From positions 633,456-697,455 of the forward strand of contig NZ_CP019436.1 in the NCBI RefSeq assembly GCF_002201895.1: 64,000 bases of DNA, in the 5' to 3' direction. Shown here one piece after another: positions 33,682 through 41,751 of the stretch. The translations under genes and the position numbers were made by a program. How positions within the stretch are numbered: position 1 is the stretch's first letter; the number at the start of each line of letters is the position of its first letter. The stretch is from Methanopyrus sp. SNP6. GTDB taxonomy: Archaea > JAADCQ01 > Methanopyri > Methanopyrales > Methanopyraceae. The notes beneath the pieces are model-generated. The model worked only from the letters and a program-made list of their open reading frames with translations. It ran no database searches and was not told where the DNA came from.

Positions 33682-34179
33682 GTGGTGGACCTGAGGTATC
33701 TAACCAGTGTCATCTCGGTATCACTGTTCGTTTACTCGGGCATAGACACCGAGCCGCTCCAGTATGTGACGGCCCAGTGGGTAGAAAGTGTGCTCCATTT
33801 AATGGGGCTCACCGTTCCCAAGTCCGGCTACATATTCCAGATCGGAACCGTAAGTGCGGTAATCGTGAAAGGATGCGTCGTCTGGCCCGCTATCTCGCTG
33901 TTCGTAGGACTGATCGTCGCCACCCCCGGTCCATCTGTGCTCCGAAAAATCGCTGCTCTCGTCGCGTCCGTAGCACTGCTCACGGCCGGCAACGTGCTAA
34001 GGCTGGCGGGCATGTTCTACATGATGGAGGTGTGGGGAGTGGGGTTCCGGCTAGCCCACGATGTGATCGGTCAGTTGGTGGGACTCGCCATCGTCATACT
34101 AGCGGCGTGGGTATCATTCTACATCGTGCCGGAAACCGAAGATAGACTCCGTGAAATAATCCCTTGGCCGGGTGAGTGA
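33682..34179 (+). CDS. Archaeosortase/exosortase-family protein
   Basis: This 165-residue membrane protein (four or five helices) carries the three invariant residues of the exosortase/archaeosortase family in order: Cys65 in VKGCVVWPAISLFVG, Arg107 in GNVLRLAGMFYM and His126 in LAHDVIGQLVG. Enzymes of this family process C-terminal sorting signals of exported proteins and transfer them to a membrane or wall anchor. The protein is short for the family. No sorting-signal substrate is obvious in the window. It starts at GTG 33682. Confidence 0.78.
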   Translation: MVDLRYLTSVISVSLFVYSGIDTEPLQYVTAQWVESVLHLMGLTVPKSGYIFQIGTVSAVIVKGCVVWPAISLFVGLIVATPGPSVLRKIAALVASVALLTAGNVLRLAGMFYMMEVWGVGFRLAHDVIGQLVGLAIVILAAWVSFYIVPETEDRLREIIPWPGE

Positions 34180-35434
34180 AGTGGGAGAGCAATACGACTC
34201 AGACCTACATCTACATTCCCAGTACTCGGGAGGCACCTCACCTAGGATGGTAATACGAGAGATAGCACGAGGGGCCGCTAAGAAAGGTCTAGATCTCGTT
34301 GGCACGGGCGACATACTACACCCGAGATGGAGACGCCACGTGCGGAGGGAGCTCGTAGAGGACGAATATGGACTCATTAAGGAGCCGAAAACCGGTGTAC
34401 TGTTCGTCCCAACGGTAGAGGTCGAAGACGAGCGTCGCGTGCACCATTTAATCATCTTACCATCACTCGATCACGCCGAAGAACTGCATGGAGAACTTTC
34501 CAAGTACTCCGACGACATTGATGCTGAAGGCCGACCGCATCTGCGCATGACTGGGGCGGAGTTGGCGGATTTACTCAAAGATCACGACTGCCTCTTCGGA
34601 CCTGCACACGCCTTCGTGCCGTGGACGAGCGTTTTCAAAGAGTACGACTCACTGAAAGAATGCTACAGTAGTGCCGTAGACCGCGTGGACTTCGTAGAAC
34701 TTGGACTTTCGGCCGATTCCGATTACGCGGATCGGATATCGGAACTTCACGAGTACACGTTCCTCACGTGCTCCGATGCCCACTCCCCTTACCCGCATCG
34801 TCTGGGTCGCGAGTTCGTGAGGTTCGAGCTAGAGGAGCCGTCGTACGACGCTCTCAAAGCGGCGATCAGGAGGAAACCGGGTGGCCGCGTAGTACTCAAC
34901 GTGGGACTCATCCCCGAGCTGGGTAAGTACAACCGGACCGCCTGTGCTCGATGCAAGCGTCAGTTCGAGCTCGATGAGGCAGAACGCCTTAACTGGAGGT
35001 GCCCCGAATGTGGAGGCACGATTAAAAAGGGTGTCCGGGACAGAGTCCTGGAACTGGCCGATCTCGAGAAGCCGGAACATCCTAGCCATAGACCACCTTA
35101 CCTCAGAATTATCCCACTAGCCGAGATAATCGCGAAAGCCCTCGGACTATCGACTATAACCGCCAAGAAGGTCAGGGCTGTTTGGAACTCGTTAGTCCGG
35201 CGCTTCGGTAGTGAAATAGACGTGCTAATCGAGACACCGACCGAGAAGATAGCAGAAGTCGACGAGCGGGTTGCCGAACTGCTAAGATCGTTCAGGGAGG
35301 GAACTGTGAACATTCGACCGGGCGGAGGCGGAGAGTACGGGAAGATAATCACAGACGAGGAATCGGAGCGCGAAGAGCTCAGAAGCCGCAAGCCCGTCCA
35401 GCGCACACTCGACGAGCTGATAGGCCGGGGGTGA
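34172..35434 (+). CDS. PHP-domain protein with zinc ribbon and helix-hairpin-helix (COG1379 type)
   Basis: This 420-residue protein combines a PHP phosphoesterase domain (about 1-235: DSDLHLHSQYSGG, GTGDILHP, GPAHAFVP, TCSDAHSPYPHRLG), a zinc ribbon (CARCKRQF...CPECGG, about 252-285) and a helix-hairpin-helix-like region (about 310-350). The architecture matches a family found in archaea and some bacteria and predicted to act on DNA or nucleotides. The end KPVQRTLDELIGRG loosely resembles a PCNA-binding tail. It overlaps the archaeosortase-like gene by eight bases and the ligase gene by GTGA. Confidence 0.8.
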   Translation: MSEVGEQYDSDLHLHSQYSGGTSPRMVIREIARGAAKKGLDLVGTGDILHPRWRRHVRRELVEDEYGLIKEPKTGVLFVPTVEVEDERRVHHLIILPSLDHAEELHGELSKYSDDIDAEGRPHLRMTGAELADLLKDHDCLFGPAHAFVPWTSVFKEYDSLKECYSSAVDRVDFVELGLSADSDYADRISELHEYTFLTCSDAHSPYPHRLGREFVRFELEEPSYDALKAAIRRKPGGRVVLNVGLIPELGKYNRTACARCKRQFELDEAERLNWRCPECGGTIKKGVRDRVLELADLEKPEHPSHRPPYLRIIPLAEIIAKALGLSTITAKKVRAVWNSLVRRFGSEIDVLIETPTEKIAEVDERVAELLRSFREGTVNIRPGGGGEYGKIITDEESEREELRSRKPVQRTLDELIGRG

Positions 35435-36882
35435 CGAGACTGTTTTTCAAGCGGCGGAGCGTGGAATCCTTCGCGGAGAAAGTCGAAGTCATGGTGGGGG
35501 TAGAGGAAGAGCTTTTCCTCATCGACCAGGACGGATCACTGGCCCGGGCCGCAGACGATGTGATAGTGAAGGCGGCGGAGTTATTGGAGTCAGACTCGAA
35601 TCTCCTAGAAGATTGCTGGCGAACAGTTCTGGGGCTGGATCCCGAACCCAATCCGGCCCAGATCGAATATCTGACCCAACCTTTACCTCCCGATGAAGTA
35701 ATCGAGGCCTGTAAGGTAGGCAGAGAACTCATAAAGAAAGCCGCCGTGGAGTTAGGACTGCAAGTTATGTTAGAGAGTATGCATCCTTTCGAGAGCGACC
35801 CACTACCTATCAACGGAACTCACATCAACGTGATGGTGAAACTTAAGGATCAACCGTACATGACCCCAAAGCAGATGTTGGTAGTTTACAATTGGTTGTG
35901 GTATAACTTACCGATTATAATCGCAGCAACTGCGAACACACCGTATTGCTGTGGCGGAAAAAATTTCGCAGCTAGTTGTCGTCTTCTCAAAAGCAGAGTA
36001 CTCAAACCGAATTACTATGCAGCGATAAAGCGCTTGGAGAAGCGCCCATACTTGACGAAAACTCAGTATTATGGGAGGTTAAGGTACAGACTGAGACTTA
36101 GGAAGGATACTGAGTTCGAAGAGCGGGTCGTAGCGCACCCCGACGGCCGAAGGCTCGTGGACATAACCCCTAGAGGGCCCGCATCGAACGTCACGGGAGA
36201 CGAGAACGACAGCCCGACTAGGAACAGAGTCGAGGTGCGAGTAATCGACAATCAAAAGTCCATGAAATATTTACATGATGTGGTAATGCTTATAGTTGGA
36301 CTATCTTTGGAAGCGCTATATATGTATGAAGTAGAGGGCAAATTACCGCCAAACGATCCTAATCATTTTGATAATAGAAGGGAAGCTATAGAGAAAGGTA
36401 TTAACGCTACTTTCGTTATTGACGGTAGAAAAATTGATGCTGAAGATGCATTACTAAAGATTATAAGCAGAGTAGATAAATTTTTAGAACATTTAGGATT
36501 ACGTTTCGTGTCCCCTCTTAAAAATGGGAAAGTAGAGTTACAAGAGAGACCAAAACTAAATGTAGAGTATGCACATAAGGACGTCATAAAATATATCGGA
36601 AATTACGCAGAAGTTATATTAGGGTCGAACAAAACTGTCGAAATTAAAGGGAAAAGGTACACAATTCCGAAAGGTACTAAAGTAATCGGTAAGTTAGTTC
36701 CAATGGCATCTTATAAGTACAGAGTTGATAATAAGGGTTTTGTTAAGGATATAGTTAAGGGTGTTGTAACGCTCGGAATAAAGCGAAACGGTGTAGAAAT
36801 TCCCTTAGACGAGAGTGATAGAATAGTAAACGTAATGTCGGAGCTGGAGTACTTAATGCGCTCGATGAGGGGATTGTTGTGA
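35431..36882 (+). CDS. Carboxylate-amine ligase of the GCS2 (YbdK-like) family
   Basis: This 483-residue protein belongs to the glutamine-synthetase-fold GCS2 group: VMVGVEEELFLID near residue 21, NPAQIEYLTQPLPPDEVIEA, INGTHINVMVKLKD and NRVEVRVIDNQKS. Such enzymes ligate an amine to a carboxylate, as in gamma-glutamylcysteine formation. The substrates here are unknown. The second half of the gene (after about 36.24 kb) is strikingly AT-rich. It is coupled to the PHP gene by GTGA and is followed by two hydrolase genes. Confidence 0.8.
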   Translation: MTRLFFKRRSVESFAEKVEVMVGVEEELFLIDQDGSLARAADDVIVKAAELLESDSNLLEDCWRTVLGLDPEPNPAQIEYLTQPLPPDEVIEACKVGRELIKKAAVELGLQVMLESMHPFESDPLPINGTHINVMVKLKDQPYMTPKQMLVVYNWLWYNLPIIIAATANTPYCCGGKNFAASCRLLKSRVLKPNYYAAIKRLEKRPYLTKTQYYGRLRYRLRLRKDTEFEERVVAHPDGRRLVDITPRGPASNVTGDENDSPTRNRVEVRVIDNQKSMKYLHDVVMLIVGLSLEALYMYEVEGKLPPNDPNHFDNRREAIEKGINATFVIDGRKIDAEDALLKIISRVDKFLEHLGLRFVSPLKNGKVELQERPKLNVEYAHKDVIKYIGNYAEVILGSNKTVEIKGKRYTIPKGTKVIGKLVPMASYKYRVDNKGFVKDIVKGVVTLGIKRNGVEIPLDESDRIVNVMSELEYLMRSMRGLL

Positions 36883-36883
36883 A

Positions 36884-37615
36884 ATGGTCATAGACGTGCA
36901 TAACCATCTAGGAGAAGATATTGACGGCACAGTTCAAACACCCCAGATGCTGCTGGCGAGGATGGAAGCAGCGGGCGTAGATATCGCGGTAGTGTTTCCG
37001 TTCAATGATGTTGATCCGGGAGTGTGTTTCTCGAAAGCAAATGAGCGAATCGCGAAAGCGTGCAAGGAGTACGATGAGTTCGTGGGTTTCTGTCGGGTGG
37101 ATCCGAACTGCGAGGAACGCGCCGTAGAGGAGGTAGAGAGATGCGTGGAAGAGCTGGGGCTTAAAGGCGTAAAGCTCCACCCCAGGAGCCAATCGTTCTA
37201 CCCCGACGATCCCGAAGCCGTGAGGGTTGTCGAAAAAGCCGCAGACCTGGGAGTACCCGTGATACTCCACACCGCACGCGGTGAACCGTTCTCCGATCCC
37301 GTCCGCGTCGGTAGGTTGGCGGAGGAAGTTCCTGACGTTCAGCTGATCATGGCGCATATGGGTAAAGAGCTAGGGTATGATGCAACGATTGAGGTGGCGG
37401 AAAATTACGAGAATGTTTATCTCGAAATATCGTTGGTAAAAGACCCCAAAGTAATTGAGAAAGCGGCAGAACATGTGGGTGATGATCGAATAGTTTTTGG
37501 GTCAGATTCACCTTATGGTAGTCCATCTGTACAACTTGAGATCGTAAAAGAGGCGGATGTTAATCATGATAAAATCTTGGAGGAAAATGCTGCAAATATA
37601 TTGGGGCTGCGGTGA
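36884..37615 (+). CDS. Amidohydrolase 2-family metal-dependent hydrolase
   Basis: This 243-residue TIM-barrel hydrolase begins MVIDVHNHLGEDID, with the metal-binding HxH, and has GVKLHPRSQSFYPDDP, VILHTARGEP, LIMAHMGKE and the final metal Asp in IVFGSDSPYG. Substrate unknown. It lies one base after the GCS2 ligase and three before the FGase-like gene. The last quarter of the gene is AT-rich. Confidence 0.85.
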   Translation: MVIDVHNHLGEDIDGTVQTPQMLLARMEAAGVDIAVVFPFNDVDPGVCFSKANERIAKACKEYDEFVGFCRVDPNCEERAVEEVERCVEELGLKGVKLHPRSQSFYPDDPEAVRVVEKAADLGVPVILHTARGEPFSDPVRVGRLAEEVPDVQLIMAHMGKELGYDATIEVAENYENVYLEISLVKDPKVIEKAAEHVGDDRIVFGSDSPYGSPSVQLEIVKEADVNHDKILEENAANILGLR

Positions 37616-37618
37616 AGA

Positions 37619-38347
37619 TTGCTTCGTACAAAGGTTATAGAGTTAGTTTTACATGAGGGGCCAATAACTGTCGATGAAATTTCAAAAAGGTTAAGAATTG
37701 ATTCAGAGTTAGTATTAAAAATAGTAAGAACGACTCCTAATTTGGAACTAGAAGATGGAAAGGTCAGCACTCGGATGGATATCAACGGATATATAGAACT
37801 CACCGGGACGCGGCCGGTACTAATAACGGCACCTCACGCTCAGGGTCCAGGCGCGGACGTATTCACTGGTGAAATCGCGTGGAAGGTGGCTCAAGCTACC
37901 GGAGCGTACGCTTTAGTAGCAACCGTCAGCAGGCGAGCTAAGCTGGAGGACGGGAACCCGGCGGACTACAACCGCGAATGGGCACGGAACACTCCCTTTC
38001 GACGTCGTATCGACGAGCTGATTAAAAGGTACGGTGTCAGGTTCATAATCGACGTGCACGGGATGGAGTCCGATCCAGTGCGGCCGGATGTAGACTTGGG
38101 AACCTTAGGTGGCCGATCTGTGAAAGGGAAACTCGTGTCCAAGATCGTGAAGCGGTTGGAAGAGGCCGGTTTCGACGTGGGATTCGAGCAGGAATTCCAA
38201 GGTGGTGACATACTCGAGTATCATTGCGACGGAGAACGCGTTCAAGGCGTTCAACTGGAGCTCTCCGAGGAGCTAAGGGAGTTAGGAGAATATAGAGCCG
38301 TACAGGCTGTACTCGTAGTCGTTAATACAGTATTGGAGGAGGTGTAA
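37619..38347 (+). CDS. N-formylglutamate amidohydrolase-like protein with N-terminal HTH
   Basis: This 242-residue protein has a winged-helix-like N terminus (about 1-50: LHEGPITVDEISKRLRIDSELVLKIVR) fused to an FGase-type domain: RPVLITAPHAQGPGAD with a metal-binding His, NREWARNTPFRRRIDEL, FIIDVHGMESDP, and a C-terminal VQGVQLELSEELR. FGase enzymes release glutamate from formylglutamate. The real substrate of archaeal members is unknown. The HTH fusion could allow self-regulation. Confidence 0.78.
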   Translation: MLRTKVIELVLHEGPITVDEISKRLRIDSELVLKIVRTTPNLELEDGKVSTRMDINGYIELTGTRPVLITAPHAQGPGADVFTGEIAWKVAQATGAYALVATVSRRAKLEDGNPADYNREWARNTPFRRRIDELIKRYGVRFIIDVHGMESDPVRPDVDLGTLGGRSVKGKLVSKIVKRLEEAGFDVGFEQEFQGGDILEYHCDGERVQGVQLELSEELRELGEYRAVQAVLVVVNTVLEEV

Positions 38348-38351
38348 TACC

Positions 38352-38786
38352 ATGGTAGCGGTGGTGTTGGTCGGGCACGGGAGCCGGCTTCCCTACAGTC
38401 GGCAAGTCGTCGAAAAGATCGCTGAATACGTCGAAAAGATGGGTGACTTCGAGACCGTCGAGGTAGGTTTCATGGAGATGTGTGAACCTACCGTTCAGGA
38501 AGCCGTGAAGAGGGCGGCGGAGTCCGGTGTCGACAAGATAGTCGTCGTACCGGTGTTCCTGGCCCACGGTGTGCATACGAAGAGGGATATCCCGAAGATG
38601 CTGGGACTGGAACCGGAGTGGGACTACGACGAAGATGAGGACCATCACCACCATCACCATCATCACCGTGACTACACGCCCGTGGACGTAGATGCGGAGA
38701 TAGTGTACGCGGAGCCGCTCGGGGCTGATCCCAGAATCGCCAAGATAGTCATCGATAGGATCAAAGAGGCGTTAGGCGAGGGATAA
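38352..38786 (+). CDS. cfbA: Sirohydrochlorin chelatase, small CbiX/CfbA type
   Basis: This 144-residue half-size chelatase has the catalytic His pair in VLVGHGSRLPYSRQV (His9) and VFLAHGVHTKRDI (His72). Between residues 91 and 105 lies an acidic then poly-His stretch (DYDEDED followed by eight His), as in other archaeal CbiX-S proteins. Archaeal members insert nickel for coenzyme F430 (CfbA) and can insert cobalt. The His run is likely metal storage or delivery. Confidence 0.85.
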   Translation: MVAVVLVGHGSRLPYSRQVVEKIAEYVEKMGDFETVEVGFMEMCEPTVQEAVKRAAESGVDKIVVVPVFLAHGVHTKRDIPKMLGLEPEWDYDEDEDHHHHHHHHRDYTPVDVDAEIVYAEPLGADPRIAKIVIDRIKEALGEG

Positions 38787-38799
38787 TCGGGGCTTCAGC

Positions 38800-39447
38800 T
38801 TGATCATCGCCACTCTTACAGGTAGGACCGTCGAGGACATGATAGAACTGGCTATAGAGGCCGTCGAGCAGGGTGCGGACGCTCTGGAAGTCAGGCTCGA
38901 TTACTTGGAGAACTTAGACCTATCGACGGCGCTCAGAGCCGTACGGGAGTGTACTAAGTACGAACGCGTGGTGGCGACGCTCCGACGTGAAGAGGAGGGA
39001 GGACTGTACAAAGGAGATGAAGACAGGAGGCTCGAAATCCTGGAGCGGGTATCCTCCGAGGCCGACTACGTGGATTTGGAGATCGACGTAGCGGAGGAAG
39101 AGATCATAAGCCCGTCTTGTGAGACGATCGTGTCGTACCACAACTTCAAAAACACGCCACCTAAGGAGGAGCTGATCGGCATCAGGGACCGATGCGCTGA
39201 ATTAGGAGACGTTGCGAAAGTCGTCACTATGGCCAGAGGACACGAAGACGCTCTGCGGATTTTGGAAGTAGTACGAACGGCGGAAGCACCCACTATAGGA
39301 TTCGCGATGGGAGAGGAGGCCAAGTACACCAGGGTATTGAGTGTTCTGATCGGTGGGTTCGCGACTTACGCCGCTGTGAGGAAGAAAGCGGCACCAGGGC
39401 AACTGACGGTCGAGGAAACACGCAAGTTGCTGGAATTACTAGGTTAG
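38800..39447 (+). CDS. aroD: 3-dehydroquinate dehydratase, type I
   Basis: This 215-residue TIM-barrel protein catalyses step 3 of the shikimate pathway by a Schiff-base mechanism. Key parts are ALEVRLDYLENL, the catalytic His in IVSYHNFKNTP and the Schiff-base Lys in DVAKVVTMARG, and TIGFAMGEEAKYTRVLS. It starts at TTG 38800. Its end overlaps the convergent thi4 gene by nine bases. It is somewhat short, which is common in archaea. Confidence 0.93.
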   Translation: MIIATLTGRTVEDMIELAIEAVEQGADALEVRLDYLENLDLSTALRAVRECTKYERVVATLRREEEGGLYKGDEDRRLEILERVSSEADYVDLEIDVAEEEIISPSCETIVSYHNFKNTPPKEELIGIRDRCAELGDVAKVVTMARGHEDALRILEVVRTAEAPTIGFAMGEEAKYTRVLSVLIGGFATYAAVRKKAAPGQLTVEETRKLLELLG

Positions 39448-40179
39448 CCGCTCGAGGATCTCCTCCGCCGCTCTCTTTCCTGACTCGAGCATCCCTCCAA
39501 AGATGGGCCCCATCCTATACGCGCCCTTCACCGCCGACGCTGCCATGCCGGCGACGAACAGTCCAGGCTTCACCTCTTGGGTATGTTTCACTACGAGTTC
39601 TTCCCCGCGCTCAGCCCACATGGGTCCCTCCCCACTCACTTCGATGCCCGCTAGCTTGCAGACTGCAGCCTCGTGTCCGGTTGCGTCTACGGTATACTCG
39701 GACTCGAAAGCTAGCGGATCGACGTGCATGTTAGCGGCGTTCACCGCCGTCCAGTTCACCACTACGCCACATACTCTTCCGCGGCGCTCGATGACGTCCT
39801 CGACCTCTACACCCACTAGAATCCTCGCTCCAGCCTCAAGGGCCGCATTCGCTAGCTTAACGGCGGCTTCGACGGGGTTGAACACTAGGAGACCCGCCTC
39901 AGCGGGACGGAGTTCTACTCCGACTTCTTCCAGTACTTCGGCAGTTTCCTCCATGATGACACCCGCTGGGAACAGCATCCCTCCACCGGTCATACCGCCC
40001 CCCACGTACAGTTTCCGCTCCACTACTGTAACGTCAACGTCGTTCTTCGCGAGCTCGTAGGCACAGGTCAACCCGGCCGGTCCTGCTCCTACTACGATGA
40101 CGTCACTTTCGGAACAATCGTTAATAAACTCATAACCTTCCCTAAGAATAATGGAAGTGATCTCCCTTTCCACGCGCAT
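39439..40179 (-). CDS. thi4: Thiazole synthase, Thi4 family
   Basis: This 246-residue protein matches archaeal Thi4, which makes the thiazole of thiamine from NAD and glycine. The dinucleotide motif VIVVGAGPAGLTCAYELA, the loop VGGGMTGGGMLFPAGVIMEETAEVL, DATGHEAAVCKLAGI and the C-terminal GAYRMGPIFGGMLESGKRAAEEI are clear. ATG 40177-40179 (MRVEREITS) is the family-typical start. The open frame before it is unconserved. Confidence 0.92.
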   Translation of the reverse strand: MRVEREITSIILREGYEFINDCSESDVIVVGAGPAGLTCAYELAKNDVDVTVVERKLYVGGGMTGGGMLFPAGVIMEETAEVLEEVGVELRPAEAGLLVFNPVEAAVKLANAALEAGARILVGVEVEDVIERRGRVCGVVVNWTAVNAANMHVDPLAFESEYTVDATGHEAAVCKLAGIEVSGEGPMWAERGEELVVKHTQEVKPGLFVAGMAASAVKGAYRMGPIFGGMLESGKRAAEEILERLT

Positions 40180-40195
40180 GAACCCCTGAGGACGT

Positions 40196-40567
40196 TTATT
40201 CAGAGGAGAGTTCCCGTAATCTGCTTTCCAACCGTTCGACTTTGCGACGGATGTCGTTGCGGAACTCGTTAAACCTCTGCTCGAGCTCATTCAGCTTACG
40301 ATCGAGAGCGTCAACACGCTTCTCTACCTTCTCAACGTCTTCGGTCGTGGCCAATCCCCAGCTGTCGATGAGCTCCTCCACGCGACGCTCGATCAGCTCG
40401 TCAACCTTCTTGGTTATGACGTCTGACCTGGTAGTCAAGGAAATCTTGTCGCGGAGCATTGAGAGACTCTCCCCTTCGGGAGCCTCACGGCTGCGAACTA
40501 TGAGCGCGATCGCAACAATAATGGCTAGTGTGAGTACACCAACTGCCACAAACTCGGCTATCGTCAT
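40196..40567 (-). CDS. Membrane-anchored coiled-coil protein, unrecognised
   Basis: This 123-residue protein has an N-terminal membrane helix (about 4-24, FVAVGVLTLAIIVAIALIV) followed by a long coiled coil (about 50-123, VEKVEKRVDALDRKLNELEQRF). The N-terminal helix predicts anchoring with the coil in the cytoplasm. It starts at ATG within ATGA shared with its partner gene. No family is recognised. Confidence 0.65.
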   Translation of the reverse strand: MTIAEFVAVGVLTLAIIVAIALIVRSREAPEGESLSMLRDKISLTTRSDVITKKVDELIERRVEELIDSWGLATTEDVEKVEKRVDALDRKLNELEQRFNEFRNDIRRKVERLESRLRELSSE

Positions 40568-40962
40568 TCATTTCCACCGCCTCTAACGTTGCCCTCCACG
40601 CGCTCGAGGTCCTTAGAGATATTCTCGAGACGCTTTAATTCGGTTTCGAGTTCGACCACGGTCAGCCGGGTCTCGACGTCCATATATTTTTCCGCCAATC
40701 GCGTGAGCAGCGAGCGAATCTCACCCAGTCTCTTCACCAGACGCGTGTCTTCCGGGAGGTAAAACAACAGATCCAAAAGCTTCCGACGTTCGAGGTCCGC
40801 CCTAACGAGCTCGACTTTCTCACGTTCGACCTTCAGCTCGAGCTCCCTGACACGGAGCTTCCTCGAATAAGTTTTGAGGGCCATGAAGGCTATTACCACG
40901 GACGCTGTCGAGCCGATGAGCACGGAGATTACCATAGGTTGCAGCAGGACCTTCACGAGCAA
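40564..40962 (-). CDS. Membrane-anchored coiled-coil protein, partner of the following gene
   Basis: This 132-residue protein has the same design as its neighbour: one N-terminal membrane helix (about 9-30, MVISVLIGSTASVVIAFMAL), then a heavily charged coiled coil with two blocks separated by LLDLLFYLPEDTRLV. It ends in GNVRGGGNE. Translation coupling through ATGA suggests that both proteins are made in matched amounts and may form a heteromer at the membrane. Unrecognised family. Confidence 0.65.
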   Translation of the reverse strand: MLVKVLLQPMVISVLIGSTASVVIAFMALKTYSRKLRVRELELKVEREKVELVRADLERRKLLDLLFYLPEDTRLVKRLGEIRSLLTRLAEKYMDVETRLTVVELETELKRLENISKDLERVEGNVRGGGNE

Positions 40963-40965
40963 CCT

Positions 40966-41751
40966 TTATCCCCGCAGGGCGCGCCGGAGCTCCTTGATAA
41001 CGTTTTCCGCATCGTCTAAGTCTCCGGTGATATCAATCGTCAGAGGCGTGACTACTATGGAACCCCGCTGGAGTTCGTACAAGTCGGTTCCTTCGGGCGG
41101 ATCTTGAATGATCTCTCCATCGATCCAGTAGTATTGACGTCCACGTGGATCGTATCGTTCTTCTATTCTAGGCCGGTACATCGTGGAAGCTAGTGGAACC
41201 ACTTTAATTTCTCCGTTCCAGCGATCCGGATCGGGCACGTTGACGTTCAGGACACCCTTCCAATTCACCCCTCGAATCCCTTCAAGTAGGGCCTTTAAGA
41301 CCCTGATGGCTAAGGTGAAGTCGACGTTCTTGGCGCTGTTGTCCACGCGTGCTCTAGCGTCACGGACCTCCTGCGAGATCGCTATGGCCGGAATGCCATT
41401 CCCATAAGCTTCCAGCGCGGCACCGACGGTCCCAGAGGTCGTGACATCAGCGCTGACGTTCTCTCCGAGGTTGATTCCCGACACCACCAGATCGGGTGGC
41501 TCGTCCATAACGGAGAACGCTCCGATGAGGACGGCATCCGCCGGTGTACCGGAGATCGCGAGCGCGTCGATGCCTTCCACTTCTATCTCTTCCACCCGCA
41601 CCGGCTCGAGTAGAGAGATACTGCGCCCTACACCACTCTGCTGTGTCGCAGGAGCTATTACGGTAACTTCACCTACACTTTTGCAGGCGCGGACAGCCGC
41701 TCGGAGACCGGGAGAGGCTATACCGTCGTCGTTGGTGATCAGTATTCTCAC
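40966..41751 (-). CDS. surE: 5'/3'-nucleotidase SurE
   Basis: This 261-residue metal-dependent nucleotidase starts at GTG 41749-41751 (VRILITNDDGIASPGLRAAV). The NDDG motif holds the metal-binding Asp pair and sits at the canonical position near residue 8. TPADAVLIGAF, DLVVSGINLGENVSADVTTSGTVGAALEA complete the active site. It overlaps the 3' end of dapF by 83 bases, which is unusually long. Confidence 0.93.
   Translation of the reverse strand: MRILITNDDGIASPGLRAAVRACKSVGEVTVIAPATQQSGVGRSISLLEPVRVEEIEVEGIDALAISGTPADAVLIGAFSVMDEPPDLVVSGINLGENVSADVTTSGTVGAALEAYGNGIPAIAISQEVRDARARVDNSAKNVDFTLAIRVLKALLEGIRGVNWKGVLNVNVPDPDRWNGEIKVVPLASTMYRPRIEERYDPRGRQYYWIDGEIIQDPPEGTDLYELQRGSIVVTPLTIDITGDLDDAENVIKELRRALRG

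Noticed and set aside
35395-35434. PCNA-interacting (PIP-like) tail on the PHP protein
   Set aside because: QRTLDELI has the Gln and Leu but lacks the aromatic pair of a real PIP box, so it is only noted in the gene entry.
38643-38668. CAC/CAT run that looks like an affinity tag or simple repeat
   Set aside because: It encodes the His-rich loop typical of archaeal CbiX/CfbA proteins, so it is a natural metal-binding coding sequence.
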